Below, piece by piece: positions 44,796 through 54,622 of a DNA stretch of 64,000 nt. The position numbers and the translations under genes are program-made. Below the pieces are notes generated by a model. The model was not told the origin of the DNA and made no database searches. It saw only the letters and a list, made by a program, of their open reading frames with translations. The first letter of the stretch is position 1. Every line of letters begins with the position of its first letter. The DNA is from CAZBWP01 sp964630265 (GTDB lineage: Bacteria; Pseudomonadota; Alphaproteobacteria; Rhodospirillales; Defluviicoccaceae), in contig CAZVRW010000007.1 of NCBI GenBank assembly GCA_964630265.1, positions 1 to 64,000 on the forward strand. Direction: 5' to 3'.

Positions 44796-45460
44796 CCCAG
44801 CCGCCGGCCGATGCGGCGCGAGAACGCATACGTCAGGGCGATGGCGGCGAGCGACAGGGCCAGCAGCAGCGCCGACATCTGCGCGGCCGCTGCGTCGTCG
44901 AACGCCTGGACCCGGTCGTAGATGGCGATGGCGATCGTCTTGGTCTCGCCGGGGATCGAGCCGCCGACCATCAGCACGATACCGAACTCGCCCAAGGTGT
45001 GGGCGAAGGAGAGCACCATGGCCGTCATGATCCCCGGCCAAGCGAGGGGCAACTCCACTTTGACGAGAGACTTCCAGGGCGACAGGCCGCAGCAGGCGGC
45101 CGCCTCCCGCACGTCGGCAGGGATGGCTTCGAAGCCGCGCTGCATCGGCTGGATGGCGAACGGCAGATTGAAGATCACCGAGGCGATCAACAGGCCCTGA
45201 AAGGTGAAGACCAGTTGGTGGCCGAAGGCTGCCTGCCAGAACTGGCCGATGGGCGAGGCGGCGCCGAAGGCGACGAGCAGATAATAGCCGAAGACCGTCG
45301 GCGGCAGCACCAGCGGCAGCGCGACGAGCGCTTCCGTCATGCCCTTACCAACGAAGTCACGATAGGCGAGCCAGCGGCCGACGAGGATGCCGATGGGCAG
45401 CAGCAGGACCACCGTCCAGGCGGCGAGACGCAACGACAACCAAAGCGCCGTCCAGTCCAT
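44792..45460 (-). CDS. modB: Molybdate ABC transporter permease
   Basis: A 222-residue permease with five transmembrane helices. The EAA loop that docks onto ModC is 'MQRGFEAIPADVREAAACCG' then 'LSPWKSLVKVELPLAWPGI'. 'ALPLVLPPTVFGYYLLVAFG' and 'FAHTLGEFGIVLMVGG' match ModB. ATG at 45460. The region from 45460 to modA at 45502 contains no other gene. It overlaps modC by four bases. Confidence 0.94.
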   Translation of the reverse strand: MDWTALWLSLRLAAWTVVLLLPIGILVGRWLAYRDFVGKGMTEALVALPLVLPPTVFGYYLLVAFGAASPIGQFWQAAFGHQLVFTFQGLLIASVIFNLPFAIQPMQRGFEAIPADVREAAACCGLSPWKSLVKVELPLAWPGIMTAMVLSFAHTLGEFGIVLMVGGSIPGETKTIAIAIYDRVQAFDDAAAAQMSALLLALSLAAIALTYAFSRRIGRRLG

Positions 45461-45501
45461 GCGTCGCCCTCCCGCTGTCGATGCGGCCGCACCCCGGCCG
45501 C

Positions 45502-46180
45502 TCAGCTGCTCTCGCCGGGCAGCACGAAGCCGTATCTGCGAAAGATCGCCCGGGCGGCAGGCGCCTGCACGTAGGCATAGAAGCGTTCCGCTACCGGTCC
45601 GGCATCCTTCACCAGCACCATCCGCTGGCGCAGCGGCGAATGCCAGTCTTCCGGGATCAACGCGAACGCGCCGAGGGCGGCAACCTGCGGCGCCAGCGCC
45701 AGGGAATAGGCGATGATACCGCCCTGGGCGTTGGCCGACGTCGCGAATTTCGCCGCCTGGCTGACGTTTTCTCCCAGAACCAAGCTGCCCTCGACTGCCT
45801 CCCACAGCCCGACGTGCCGAAGCGCTTCCTTGGCGCGCCGGCCATAGGGCGCGTGCTCCGGGTTGGCGATGGCGAAGCGGCTGACGCGGCCGTCGACAAG
45901 GGCAGCCTTGAGGTCGGCGAGAGAGNNNNNNNNNNNNNNNNNNNNNNNNNNNNNNNNNNNNNNNNNNNNNNNNNNNNNNNNNNNNNNNNNNNNNNNNNNN
46001 NNNNNNNNNNNNNNNNNNNNNNNNNTCTTCCAGCGCAAACTGCAGATCCGATGCTCCGGCGATAACCGGCGCGTCTCGCTGCTGCGTCTGGGTCCAGGCT
46101 GGCGTTGCGAGGGTTGCGGCGGCGATAGCGATGGCAGCCGCGATGGTGGCGACAAGGGTCCCGCGGGCGGCGATCGGCAT
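45502..46180 (-). CDS. modA: Molybdate ABC transporter substrate-binding protein (interrupted by a gap)
   Basis: Periplasmic molybdate-binding protein. The N-terminus (signal peptide, ends PAWTQ; then 'APVIAGASDLQFALE') is visible from 46180 to the gap at 46025. After the gap the C-terminal part is in another frame: 'FAIANPEHAPYGRRAKEAL', 'LVLGENVSQAAKFATSANAQGG' and 'AARAIFRRYGFVLPGESS'. 'NPEHAPYG' is the ModA motif. About 190 residues are visible where 230-260 are usual, so some 40-70 residues lie in the gap and the frame change is an assembly effect. Close to modB (41 bases). Confidence 0.85.
45926..46025. other. Assembly gap of 100 N inside modA
   Basis: Exactly 100 N, an unsized scaffold gap. 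It interrupts modA and shifts the frame between the two visible parts. Confidence 0.99.
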
Positions 46181-46197
46181 GGCTGGTGACCCCCCAA

Positions 46198-46224
46198 ACG
46201 ATAGGAACGGCTGTACATATCGGT
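46198..46224. promoter_or_regulatory. Inverted repeat in the modE-modA spacer, candidate ModE site
   Basis: ACGATAGGAACG and, on the other side, GTACATATCGGT: the outer halves (CGATA / TATCG) are complementary, with a spacing like that of ModE operators (whose consensus includes CGTTATATA...TATATAACG). It lies between modE and modA, upstream of both start codons on the minus strand. The match is weak but the place is right for control of mod genes by molybdate-bound ModE. Confidence 0.45.
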
Positions 46225-46245
46225 GGAACGCCGCATGCGCAACCG

Positions 46246-46617
46246 CTATTCGCCGACGGGCGGATCTCGCAACAGCCGCCGCAGGGCGTCCATCTCGCCG
46301 GCGACGGCCGTCTCGGACAGCGCCTCCATCCGCCGGTAGGCGGCCAGCACCGTCTCGCCCTCCGGCGACAGCACCGCGCCCCCGTGCGCCCGGCCGCCGC
46401 GGCTGGTGGTCACCAGCGGCGCCTTGAACGACGCGTTCATGGTCTCGACCAGCAGCCAGGCGCGCTTGTAGCTCATCCCCATGCGCCGGCCGGCGGCGGC
46501 GATCGATCCCGTCGTCTTGATGCCATCCAAGAGGTCCGCCTTCCCCGGTCCGATCGCGATGTTCGGTTCCAGCACGATGCGCAGGCGCACGCCAATGGTC
46601 TTGTTTCCCGCTCTCAT
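46246..46617 (-). CDS. ModE-like molybdate-responsive regulator
   Basis: A 123-residue winged helix-turn-helix protein of the LysR/ModE N-terminal type: 'IGPGKADLLDGIKTTGSIAAAGRRMGMSYKRAWLLVETMNA' covers the recognition helices, followed by 'GGRAHGGAVLSPEGETVLAAYRRME'. The tandem MOP molybdate-binding domains of full-length ModE are missing; the protein ends 25 residues after the HTH. Such short forms are common in alphaproteobacteria. It is upstream of modA on the same strand, 65 bases away. Confidence 0.88.
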   Translation of the reverse strand: MRAGNKTIGVRLRIVLEPNIAIGPGKADLLDGIKTTGSIAAAGRRMGMSYKRAWLLVETMNASFKAPLVTTSRGGRAHGGAVLSPEGETVLAAYRRMEALSETAVAGEMDALRRLLRDPPVGE

Positions 46618-46777
46618 GCCTCCCTTGTAGCCGCCGCCCCGGCGCCTGTCATGGGCCGGGGCTTGGTTTGGGGAGCGTCGGCCATCACGCCTGGGGAAAT
46701 TTTCGCGGGAAATGTCTCTGTGATCCTGCTATCGAAGCGCCGCCGTTCAACCGGTTTGTTGAGGACCTCGAGCAGAG

Positions 46778-47854
46778 ATGACACGGCTTTTCCACCCGCT
46801 CTGCGTCGCCGCCGTCGCCACGTGTTTGCTGGTCAGTGCCTGCGAAGAGGCCTCGGCGCCGGAAGAGCCGATACGGCCGATCGGGGCCATGCGGGTGGTC
46901 GATGCCGAAGCTCTCGGGGCGCGGTCCTTTCCCTGCCGCGCCGAAGCCGTGAACGAGATCAACGCGGCGTTCGAGGTGGCGGGGCGACTGATCGAACGGC
47001 CGGTTCGCGTCGGCTCGGACGTGAAGGAGGGGGAACTGCTCGCCCGCCTTGACCCCAGCGACTTCGAAAACGCTTTGGCTCAGGCGCGGGCCCGGGTCGA
47101 GCGGGCACAGGCGATGCGCGATCGTGTGGCGCAGGCGCTTCGCTCCGGCGCCGTCGCCGAACAGGATCTGACCAACGCCCAGGCGGAGCTGGACGAAGCC
47201 CTGGCGGTGGTGGAGATCCGCGCCAAGGCGCTCAGCGACACGCAACTGCGCGCCCCGTTCCCCGGCATGATCGCCGCCACCTTCGTCGAGAACTTCCAGA
47301 ACGTGCAGGCGAAGCAGCCGGTGATGCGCCTGCTCGACATCTCCAGCATCGAGTGCGTCGTCAACATTCCCGAGAACCTGATTTCCGCGGCGCCGTATGC
47401 CCGGGACATCACGGTGACGTTCGACGCGTTTCCGGGACGTGCCGTACCAGCAACCATTGCCGAGATCGGCCGCGAAGCGTCGGCGACGACCCGCACCTTC
47501 CCGGTCACCCTGGTCATGGCGCAGCCGGAGGACTTCGAGATCCTGCCGGGCATGGCGGGTCGGGCAACGGGCCGGGCGGAGCTGCCGGACCACACGCCCG
47601 ATGCCGGCTATGACCTGCCGCTGGCCGCGATTTTCACCGACGACGGCGAGCGGTCGCTGGTCTGGGTGATCGACGCGGAGACGCTCACCGCCACGAAGCG
47701 GGAGGTGGAGGCGCTGGTTCCGAGCCCGCTCGGCATGCGCGTCCGGGGTGTGGCGCCCGGCGAGTGGGTCGCCACGACGGCCGTGAACGTCCTGCGGGAG
47801 GGGCAGCGGGTGCGCCTCCCACAACTGGAGAGTGAGCAAGGTCCGCAATCATGA
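46778..47854 (+). CDS. RND efflux pump periplasmic adaptor lipoprotein
   Basis: A 358-residue membrane fusion protein with lipobox LVSAC (Cys22). 'FEVAGRLIERPVRVGSDVKEGELLARLDPSDF' is the biotinyl-lipoyl hairpin; residues 85-140 form the coiled coil, and 'IRAKALSDTQLRAPFPGMI' returns to the lipoyl domain. The later part is a beta-barrel domain. Its partner RND pump begins four bases before its stop. No outer-membrane channel gene is nearby. The divergent mod operon is unrelated. Confidence 0.93.
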   Translation: MTRLFHPLCVAAVATCLLVSACEEASAPEEPIRPIGAMRVVDAEALGARSFPCRAEAVNEINAAFEVAGRLIERPVRVGSDVKEGELLARLDPSDFENALAQARARVERAQAMRDRVAQALRSGAVAEQDLTNAQAELDEALAVVEIRAKALSDTQLRAPFPGMIAATFVENFQNVQAKQPVMRLLDISSIECVVNIPENLISAAPYARDITVTFDAFPGRAVPATIAEIGREASATTRTFPVTLVMAQPEDFEILPGMAGRATGRAELPDHTPDAGYDLPLAAIFTDDGERSLVWVIDAETLTATKREVEALVPSPLGMRVRGVAPGEWVATTAVNVLREGQRVRLPQLESEQGPQS

Positions 47855-50800
47855 GCCTTGCCAGGATTGCCATCGAGCGGCAGGCGGTCACTCTTTTTCT
47901 CGTCGTCCTGATCGTCGTCGGCGGCGTTTTCAGTTTTTTTCGACTGGGCTGGCTGGAGGACCCGGACTTTTCGGTGAAAACGGCGGTCATCGTCATCCCC
48001 TACCCCGGCGCCAGCGCGGAGGACGTGGAGAACGAGGTCACCGACGTCATCGAGAGCGCGCTGCAGGAAATGCCGCAGGTCAAGGAGCTGTATTCCCTCT
48101 CCCGCCCCGGCTCCTCGCTGATCCGCGTCGACATCAACCCCCGCTTCTGGGCGCCCGATCTGCCGCAGGTGTGGGACGAGATGCGGCGGAAGATCAACGA
48201 CGCCCGGCCCAGCCTGCCGCCCGGCGTCGGGGAGCCGGTTATCGGCGACGACTTCGGCTTCGTGTTCGGCTTCCTCATGGCGATCACCGGCGACGGCTAC
48301 AGCTATGCCGAACTCGAAACGTTCGCCGAAGGCCTGCAAACCCAACTGGGCACCGTCCCCGGCGTGGCGCGGGTCGCCCTGTGGGGCGTGCAGCAGCGCG
48401 TCATCTATGTTGACGTGTCCGAGCAGCAACTGGCCACGTTCGGCATCTCGCCGCAGGTGTTCGCGGCGACCCTCAGCCAACAGAACATGGTGGTCAACGC
48501 GGGCGGCATCGATGCCCAGGACCAACGGTTCCGCGTGGCGCCCACCGGCGCGTTCACCTCGCCCGAGGACATCGAGCGCTTGGTGCTGACCGACTTCCGC
48601 GCTCAACCGGTGACCCTGACCACGCCATCGGGCGCGCGAACGGTGGTCGCGCCGTCCGGAACCCCATCGCGGACAACCGAGTTGATCACCATCGGTGATC
48701 TCGGTTCGGTCTCCTCGGGCTACGCCTCCCCGCCGACGCAACTGATGCGATTCAACACCCGCGATGCCGCCGGACGGTTTTTCAGTGCACCGGCCATCGG
48801 CATCGCCATCGCCAACGCGGCCGGCGGCAATGTCGTGCAAACGGGCCGCAGCATCGATGAGCGTCTGCGGCAGCTCGAAGCCGACCTGCCGCTGGGAATC
48901 CAGCTGCACCGGATCGCCTGGCAGTCCGATCTGGTGGTCGATTCGATCCGGGGCTTCATGATCAGCCTGTCCCAGGCGGTCGCCATCGTCCTGCTCGTCC
49001 TGATCGTGCCCGTTGGCTGGCGGATCGGCATCGTCATCGGCACGGCGCTGCTGCTGACATTGCTCGCCACCTTTATCGCCATGGCGATCATGGGCGAGAA
49101 CCTGCACCGGATGTCATTGGGCGCATTGGTGATCGCGCTCGGCATGATGGTCGACAACGCCATCGTCGTCGCCGACAATTTCCTTGTCCGGATCCAGAAA
49201 GGCATGGATCGCAAACAGGCGGCGATCGAATCCGCCGATCTTCCGGCGTGGCCGCTGCTCGGCGCGACGATCGTCGCCGTGCTGGCCTTCTTTCCCATTT
49301 ACCTCTCGGAGGAAAGCGCCGGCGAATACACCCGGGCGCTGTTCACCGTGGTCGGAATTTCGCTGCTGTTGAGCTGGTTGATCTCGCTCACCGTAACGCC
49401 GCTGCAGCTCTTGTCCATGGTCCCTTCGCCGCAAGGGGCCGAAGGCAAGGAGGCGTCTGAAGGCGGCTTCTACAGAACGTTCCGAGCCTTCATCGTCAAG
49501 GCCGTCCGCTTTCGGTTCGTGTTCGTCGCCAGCATGTTCGCGGGCCTCGTCATCGCCATCGGCGCCTTCGACCGGGTCCCCCAACAGTTCTTTCCGGACG
49601 CCGATCGTGCCCAGTTCATGCTCGACTACTGGGCGCCGGAGGGGACGCGGATCCAGCAGGTCGCCGCCGACACCCGGGAGATCGAGGAGCGGCTGCTGCA
49701 GGACCCGCGCGTGGTCAGCGTCAGTACGTTCATCGGCAGTGGCCCGCCCCGCTTCTATCTCCCCGTCGATTCAGAATTTCCCTATCCGTCCTACGCCAAC
49801 ATGATCGTCAACACCAGCTCGGCCGACGTGGTGCCGACGCTCGCCGACGAGACCAAGGAATGGCTCGTCGACAACGTCCTGCAGGCCGTGGTCCGCGTCC
49901 GCCTTTATGCCCTCGGCCCGAGCAATCCATGGAAATTCCAGGCGCGGATCATCGGACCGAGCAACGCCGATCTGGATGAGTTGCGCGCCCTCGGCGAAGA
50001 AGCGTTGCGGCTCCTCGACGGTCATCCGTGGCTGGCCGAGGCACGAGTGGACTGGCGGGAGCGAGTCCGCGTGGTCGAGCCCATCTTCAACGACGAACGG
50101 GCCCGCTGGGCCGGGGTGGCCCGCGACGATGTGGCGAGCTCCACGCGACGGGCAACCGACGGCGTTCCCGTCGGACTGTACCGGGAAGGCAACACGCTGT
50201 TGCCGATCATGGTGCGGCACGTCGAGGACGAGCGGAACAGCCTCGCCACCCTCGACGTGCTGCAGGTCCAGCCGTCAGGCGGCGCCGAGCCCGTGCCGCT
50301 GTCGCAGGTGACCAGCGGTGTCGAGATCAATTGGGAGAACCCAATCCTCGCCCGCTACCAGAAGCGGCCGACGATCACCGTCGAAGCCGAGCCGATCCGC
50401 GGCGTCACGCTCGCCGACTTCATGGCCTCGGTGCGCGACCAGTTCGAGGCCATCCCCTTGCCACCCGGCTATGAGCTGTTCTGGGATGGCGAATACGCCG
50501 ACTCCAATGCCTCGCAAGCGAGCCTGATCCCGGGGATCGTGCCAGCGGTCGCGATCATGCTGCTCATCCTGATCGCTCTGTTCAACGCGTTCCGGCCGGT
50601 CGCCATCATCCTGCTGATCATCCCCTTCGTGTTCATCGGCATCTCGCCGGCCTTGTTGATCACGCAGGCCCCCTTCGGCTTCGTCGCCCTGCTCGGGGCC
50701 ATGAGCCTCTCCGGCATGATGATCAAGAATGCCGTCGTGCTGTTCGATGAGATCAATCAGGAGTTGGGCTCAGGGAAGTCGCCGCATCAGGCGATCGTCG

Positions 50801-51012
50801 ATTCCGCCATCTCCCGCACCCGGCCGGTGCTGCTGGCCGCCGGGACCACGGTGCTCGGTGTGATCCCGCTGTTGTCGGATGTCTTTTTCCGCTCCCTGGC
50901 CCTCACCATCATGGGCGGCCTGTTGGTCGGATCGATGCTCACCCTGGTGATGGTGCCGGTGCTCTACGTCATCTTCTACCGCGTCAAGGCCCCCGGCACC
51001 CAGGCGGCCTGA
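47851..51012 (+). CDS. RND family efflux transporter
   Basis: A 1053-residue inner-membrane pump, twelve transmembrane helices with two large periplasmic loops. The start 'LARIAIERQAVTLFLVVLIVVGGVFSF' and 'LEDPDFSVKTAVIVIPYPGASAEDVE' are the family opening. Helix 4 has 'LVIALGMMVDNAIVVADNFL' with the proton-relay Asp. Helix 10 region ends 'GMMIKNAVVLFDEI'. It lacks the residues typical of metal (CzcA/CusA) pumps, so it is an HAE1-like or general RND exporter. Substrate unknown. Confidence 0.94.
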   Translation: MSLARIAIERQAVTLFLVVLIVVGGVFSFFRLGWLEDPDFSVKTAVIVIPYPGASAEDVENEVTDVIESALQEMPQVKELYSLSRPGSSLIRVDINPRFWAPDLPQVWDEMRRKINDARPSLPPGVGEPVIGDDFGFVFGFLMAITGDGYSYAELETFAEGLQTQLGTVPGVARVALWGVQQRVIYVDVSEQQLATFGISPQVFAATLSQQNMVVNAGGIDAQDQRFRVAPTGAFTSPEDIERLVLTDFRAQPVTLTTPSGARTVVAPSGTPSRTTELITIGDLGSVSSGYASPPTQLMRFNTRDAAGRFFSAPAIGIAIANAAGGNVVQTGRSIDERLRQLEADLPLGIQLHRIAWQSDLVVDSIRGFMISLSQAVAIVLLVLIVPVGWRIGIVIGTALLLTLLATFIAMAIMGENLHRMSLGALVIALGMMVDNAIVVADNFLVRIQKGMDRKQAAIESADLPAWPLLGATIVAVLAFFPIYLSEESAGEYTRALFTVVGISLLLSWLISLTVTPLQLLSMVPSPQGAEGKEASEGGFYRTFRAFIVKAVRFRFVFVASMFAGLVIAIGAFDRVPQQFFPDADRAQFMLDYWAPEGTRIQQVAADTREIEERLLQDPRVVSVSTFIGSGPPRFYLPVDSEFPYPSYANMIVNTSSADVVPTLADETKEWLVDNVLQAVVRVRLYALGPSNPWKFQARIIGPSNADLDELRALGEEALRLLDGHPWLAEARVDWRERVRVVEPIFNDERARWAGVARDDVASSTRRATDGVPVGLYREGNTLLPIMVRHVEDERNSLATLDVLQVQPSGGAEPVPLSQVTSGVEINWENPILARYQKRPTITVEAEPIRGVTLADFMASVRDQFEAIPLPPGYELFWDGEYADSNASQASLIPGIVPAVAIMLLILIALFNAFRPVAIILLIIPFVFIGISPALLITQAPFGFVALLGAMSLSGMMIKNAVVLFDEINQELGSGKSPHQAIVDSAISRTRPVLLAAGTTVLGVIPLLSDVFFRSLALTIMGGLLVGSMLTLVMVPVLYVIFYRVKAPGTQAA

Positions 51013-51036
51013 CCGGCAGGGCGCCGACCGCGCCGA

Positions 51037-52283
<1,247 letters not shown>

Positions 52284-52359
52284 GGCAGGGCTATGCTCCT
52301 TTCTGTGGAATGGCCATACGTCTGTCGAATGGCCATACGGATGATGGCATCGGATAAAG

Positions 52360-52376
52360 AGATATAGTATAACATG
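52360..52376. promoter_or_regulatory. Zur-box-like site between znuA and zur
   Basis: AGATATAGTATAACATG; its reverse complement CATGTTATACTATATCT closely follows the Zur consensus (TGTTATANTATAACA-type). It is in the 114-base spacer between divergent znuA and zur, the usual place for zinc-repressed control of both arms. Confidence 0.75.
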
Positions 52377-52397
52377 TCAACCTGAAGGCTGGAGGAT

Positions 52398-52940
52398 ATG
52401 GCCGAACCACGCACCTGTTCACCGCGCCTGCCGCCCGCAACGTCGGAGCCGTTCTTTCCGAGCGCCGACCACGATCACGACCGCTGTCGGGCGGCCATCC
52501 TCGCGGACGCCGAACGGGTGTGCCTGGCCCGTCGGGTGCGTCTGACGACGCAACGTCGCCGCGTGCTCGAGATCGTCGCCGAAAGCCACGGGGCCATCGG
52601 CGCGTACGACATTCTCGACCGGCTGGCGCGGGACGGCCGGCGGCCCGCCCCGATCGCCGTCTACCGCGCCCTGGATTTCCTGATGGAGCACGGCCTCGTC
52701 CACCGGCTGGCGAGCCTCAACGCCTACGTCGCCTGTGCCCATGCGGCAGGCCGCCATGGCGCCCAGTTCCTGATCTGCCAACGCTGTGGGACGATCGGCG
52801 AGATCACCGACGCACGTGTCAGTCGGGCGATCGCCGCGGCGGCCTCGGAGGTCGGCTTCAATGTTTCGGCCGCGGTTGTCGAAGTGGCCGGGCTCTGCGC
52901 CGCCTGCGGCCAGGCCGCCCACGATGCCGCCGGCGGCTGA
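52398..52940 (+). CDS. zur: Zinc uptake regulator (Fur family)
   Basis: A 180-residue Fur-family repressor. The N-terminal winged helix has 'VRLTTQRRRVLEIVAESHGAIGAYDILDRL', and the dimerisation domain 'NAYVACAHAAGRHGAQFLICQRCGTIGEI' with the structural zinc Cys pairs (CQRC and CAAC near the end: 'GLCAACGQA'). 'H' residues and the 'CxxC' pairs fit Zur rather than Fur. The ATG at 52398 follows GGAGG. znuC overlaps its end. With Zn2+ it should repress znuA and its own operon. Confidence 0.92.
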   Translation: MAEPRTCSPRLPPATSEPFFPSADHDHDRCRAAILADAERVCLARRVRLTTQRRRVLEIVAESHGAIGAYDILDRLARDGRRPAPIAVYRALDFLMEHGLVHRLASLNAYVACAHAAGRHGAQFLICQRCGTIGEITDARVSRAIAAAASEVGFNVSAAVVEVAGLCAACGQAAHDAAGG

Positions 52941-53781
52941 GCCAGTGCCGGACGGGCCGCCGGCACTTCCGCCGAACCGACCGCCGGGCGCCGCCGACGA
53001 CGCGGCGTTGGTCGTCGGCGAGGGGCTGTGCCTGCGCTTCGGCCGCCACACGATCATCGACCATGTCGACATCGTCGTTCGCCCTCGGGAGATCACCACC
53101 ATCATCGGCCCGAACGGCGCCGGCAAGACAACGCTGCTCAAGCTTCTCCTGGGCCTGCTGCGGCCGACGGCGGGCGTCGTGCGCCGCCGCACCGGGCTGC
53201 GCGTCGGCTATGTCCCGCAGCGCCTGCAACTGGATCCGGTACTGCCGATCACCGTCGCCCGGCTGATGACGTTGACGTTGCACCGCCCCCGGACGGCGGT
53301 CGCCGGCGCCCTCGCCGAGACCGGCGTCGCCCACCTCCTGGACGCCGCCGTCCAGTCCCTGTCCGGCGGCGAGTTGCAGCGCGTGCTGCTGGCGCGGGCG
53401 TTGCTCGTCGACCCCGATCTCCTGGTCCTCGACGAGCCGATCCAGGGCGTCGACTTCGCCGGCGAGGCCGCCCTGTACGAACTCATCAGCGACCTGCGCC
53501 GGCGGCGCGGCTGCGGCGTAATCGTGGTCTCGCACGACCTGCACATGGTCATGGCGTCGACCGATCACGTGCTGTGTCTCAACCGCCACGTCTGCTGCGC
53601 CGGCACCGCGGAAGCCGTCGGCAGGCACCCGGAGTTCGTGCGCCTGTTCGGACCGAAGGCCTCAAACCTGCTCGCCGTCTACGCGCACCATCACGATCAT
53701 CGCCACGCCGCGTCGGGCGACGTGGTGCCCCTCGACGGCGACGAGCCCAACGACCCACCGGCCGGCGAGCGAGGCCGCTGA
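52924..53781 (+). CDS. znuC: Zinc ABC transporter ATP-binding protein
   Basis: A 285-residue ABC ATPase. Walker A is GPNGAGKTTLLK; signature 'QSLSGGELQRVLLARALL'; Walker B 'LLVLDEPIQGVD'; H-loop 'VSHDLHMVM'. The C-terminal histidine-rich stretch (YAHHHDHRHA) may bind zinc. It starts within the zur coding sequence (ATG at 52924, 17 bases from zur's end). The stop overlaps znuB by one base. Typical ZnuC is about 250 residues; the N-terminal 30 residues here are proline-rich extra. Confidence 0.93.
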   Translation: MPPAAEPVPDGPPALPPNRPPGAADDAALVVGEGLCLRFGRHTIIDHVDIVVRPREITTIIGPNGAGKTTLLKLLLGLLRPTAGVVRRRTGLRVGYVPQRLQLDPVLPITVARLMTLTLHRPRTAVAGALAETGVAHLLDAAVQSLSGGELQRVLLARALLVDPDLLVLDEPIQGVDFAGEAALYELISDLRRRRGCGVIVVSHDLHMVMASTDHVLCLNRHVCCAGTAEAVGRHPEFVRLFGPKASNLLAVYAHHHDHRHAASGDVVPLDGDEPNDPPAGERGR

Positions 53782-54587
53782 TGCTCGACGACTTCTTCGT
53801 CCGCGCGCTCATCGCCGGCATCGGCGCCGCCATCGTCGCGGGGCCGCTCGGCTGCTTCATCGTCTGGCGCCGGATGGCCTATTTCGGCTCGACCATGGCG
53901 CATTCCGCCCTGCTCGGCATCGCCCTCGGCTTCCTCCTCGACGTCGACCCGTACATTGGCGTCGTCGCCGTGACGGTGCTGGTCGCGCTGCTGCTGGTCT
54001 CGTTGCAGCGCACGCCGTGGCTCTCCGGCGACACGCTGCTCGGCATCCTCGCCCATGCGGCCCTGGCGCTCGGTCTCGTCGCGATCGCCCTGATGACGTG
54101 GCTCAGGCTCGACCTGATGAGCTACCTCTTCGGTGACATCCTGGCGGTGACGATGCAGGACATCGTCTTGATCTACCTCGGCGGCGTGGTGGTGCTGGGC
54201 ATCCTGGTGGCGATCTGGCGGCCGCTGCTGGCGACCACCGTGCACGAGGACCTCGCCCGCGCCGAGGGCGTCCCCACCGCCCGCGTGAGCCTCGTCTTCA
54301 TGGTGCTGATCGCCCTGGTCGTCGCGCTGGCGATGAAGCTTGTGGGAATTCTCCTGATCATTTCGCTATTGATCATTCCCGCCGCGACGGCGCGCCGTTT
54401 TGCCCGCACGCCGGAACAGATGGCGGTGATCGCCATCGGCGTCGGCGTCGCGGCGGCCGTCCTCGGGCTCAATGGCTCGCTGCACTGGAACACGCCCGCC
54501 GGGCCGTCCATCGTCGTCGCCGCCACGGTCTTCTTCGTGCTCAGCCTGGTGCCGCTGCCGCCCGCCGGCCGCGCCCGCAGGGGCTGA
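53781..54587 (+). CDS. znuB: Zinc ABC transporter permease
   Basis: A 268-residue permease with about eight transmembrane helices. 'FFVRALIAGIGAAIVAGPLGCFIVWRRMAYFGSTMAHSALLGIALG' (residues 5-50) is the ZnuB signature start, and 'LVGILLIISLLIIPAATARRFARTPEQM' is in the later helices. It overlaps znuC by one base, closing the zur-znuC-znuB unit, opposite znuA. The convergent RND gene begins 35 bases further. Confidence 0.94.
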   Translation: MLDDFFVRALIAGIGAAIVAGPLGCFIVWRRMAYFGSTMAHSALLGIALGFLLDVDPYIGVVAVTVLVALLLVSLQRTPWLSGDTLLGILAHAALALGLVAIALMTWLRLDLMSYLFGDILAVTMQDIVLIYLGGVVVLGILVAIWRPLLATTVHEDLARAEGVPTARVSLVFMVLIALVVALAMKLVGILLIISLLIIPAATARRFARTPEQMAVIAIGVGVAAAVLGLNGSLHWNTPAGPSIVVAATVFFVLSLVPLPPAGRARRG

Positions 54588-54622
54588 TCCCGCCGGAGCA
54601 ATCCTGTGCCGCCGGCGGGCGC

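Noticed and set aside
45502..46180. Frameshift or pseudogene call for modA
   Set aside because: The frame change coincides with the unsized gap, so an assembly cause is sufficient.
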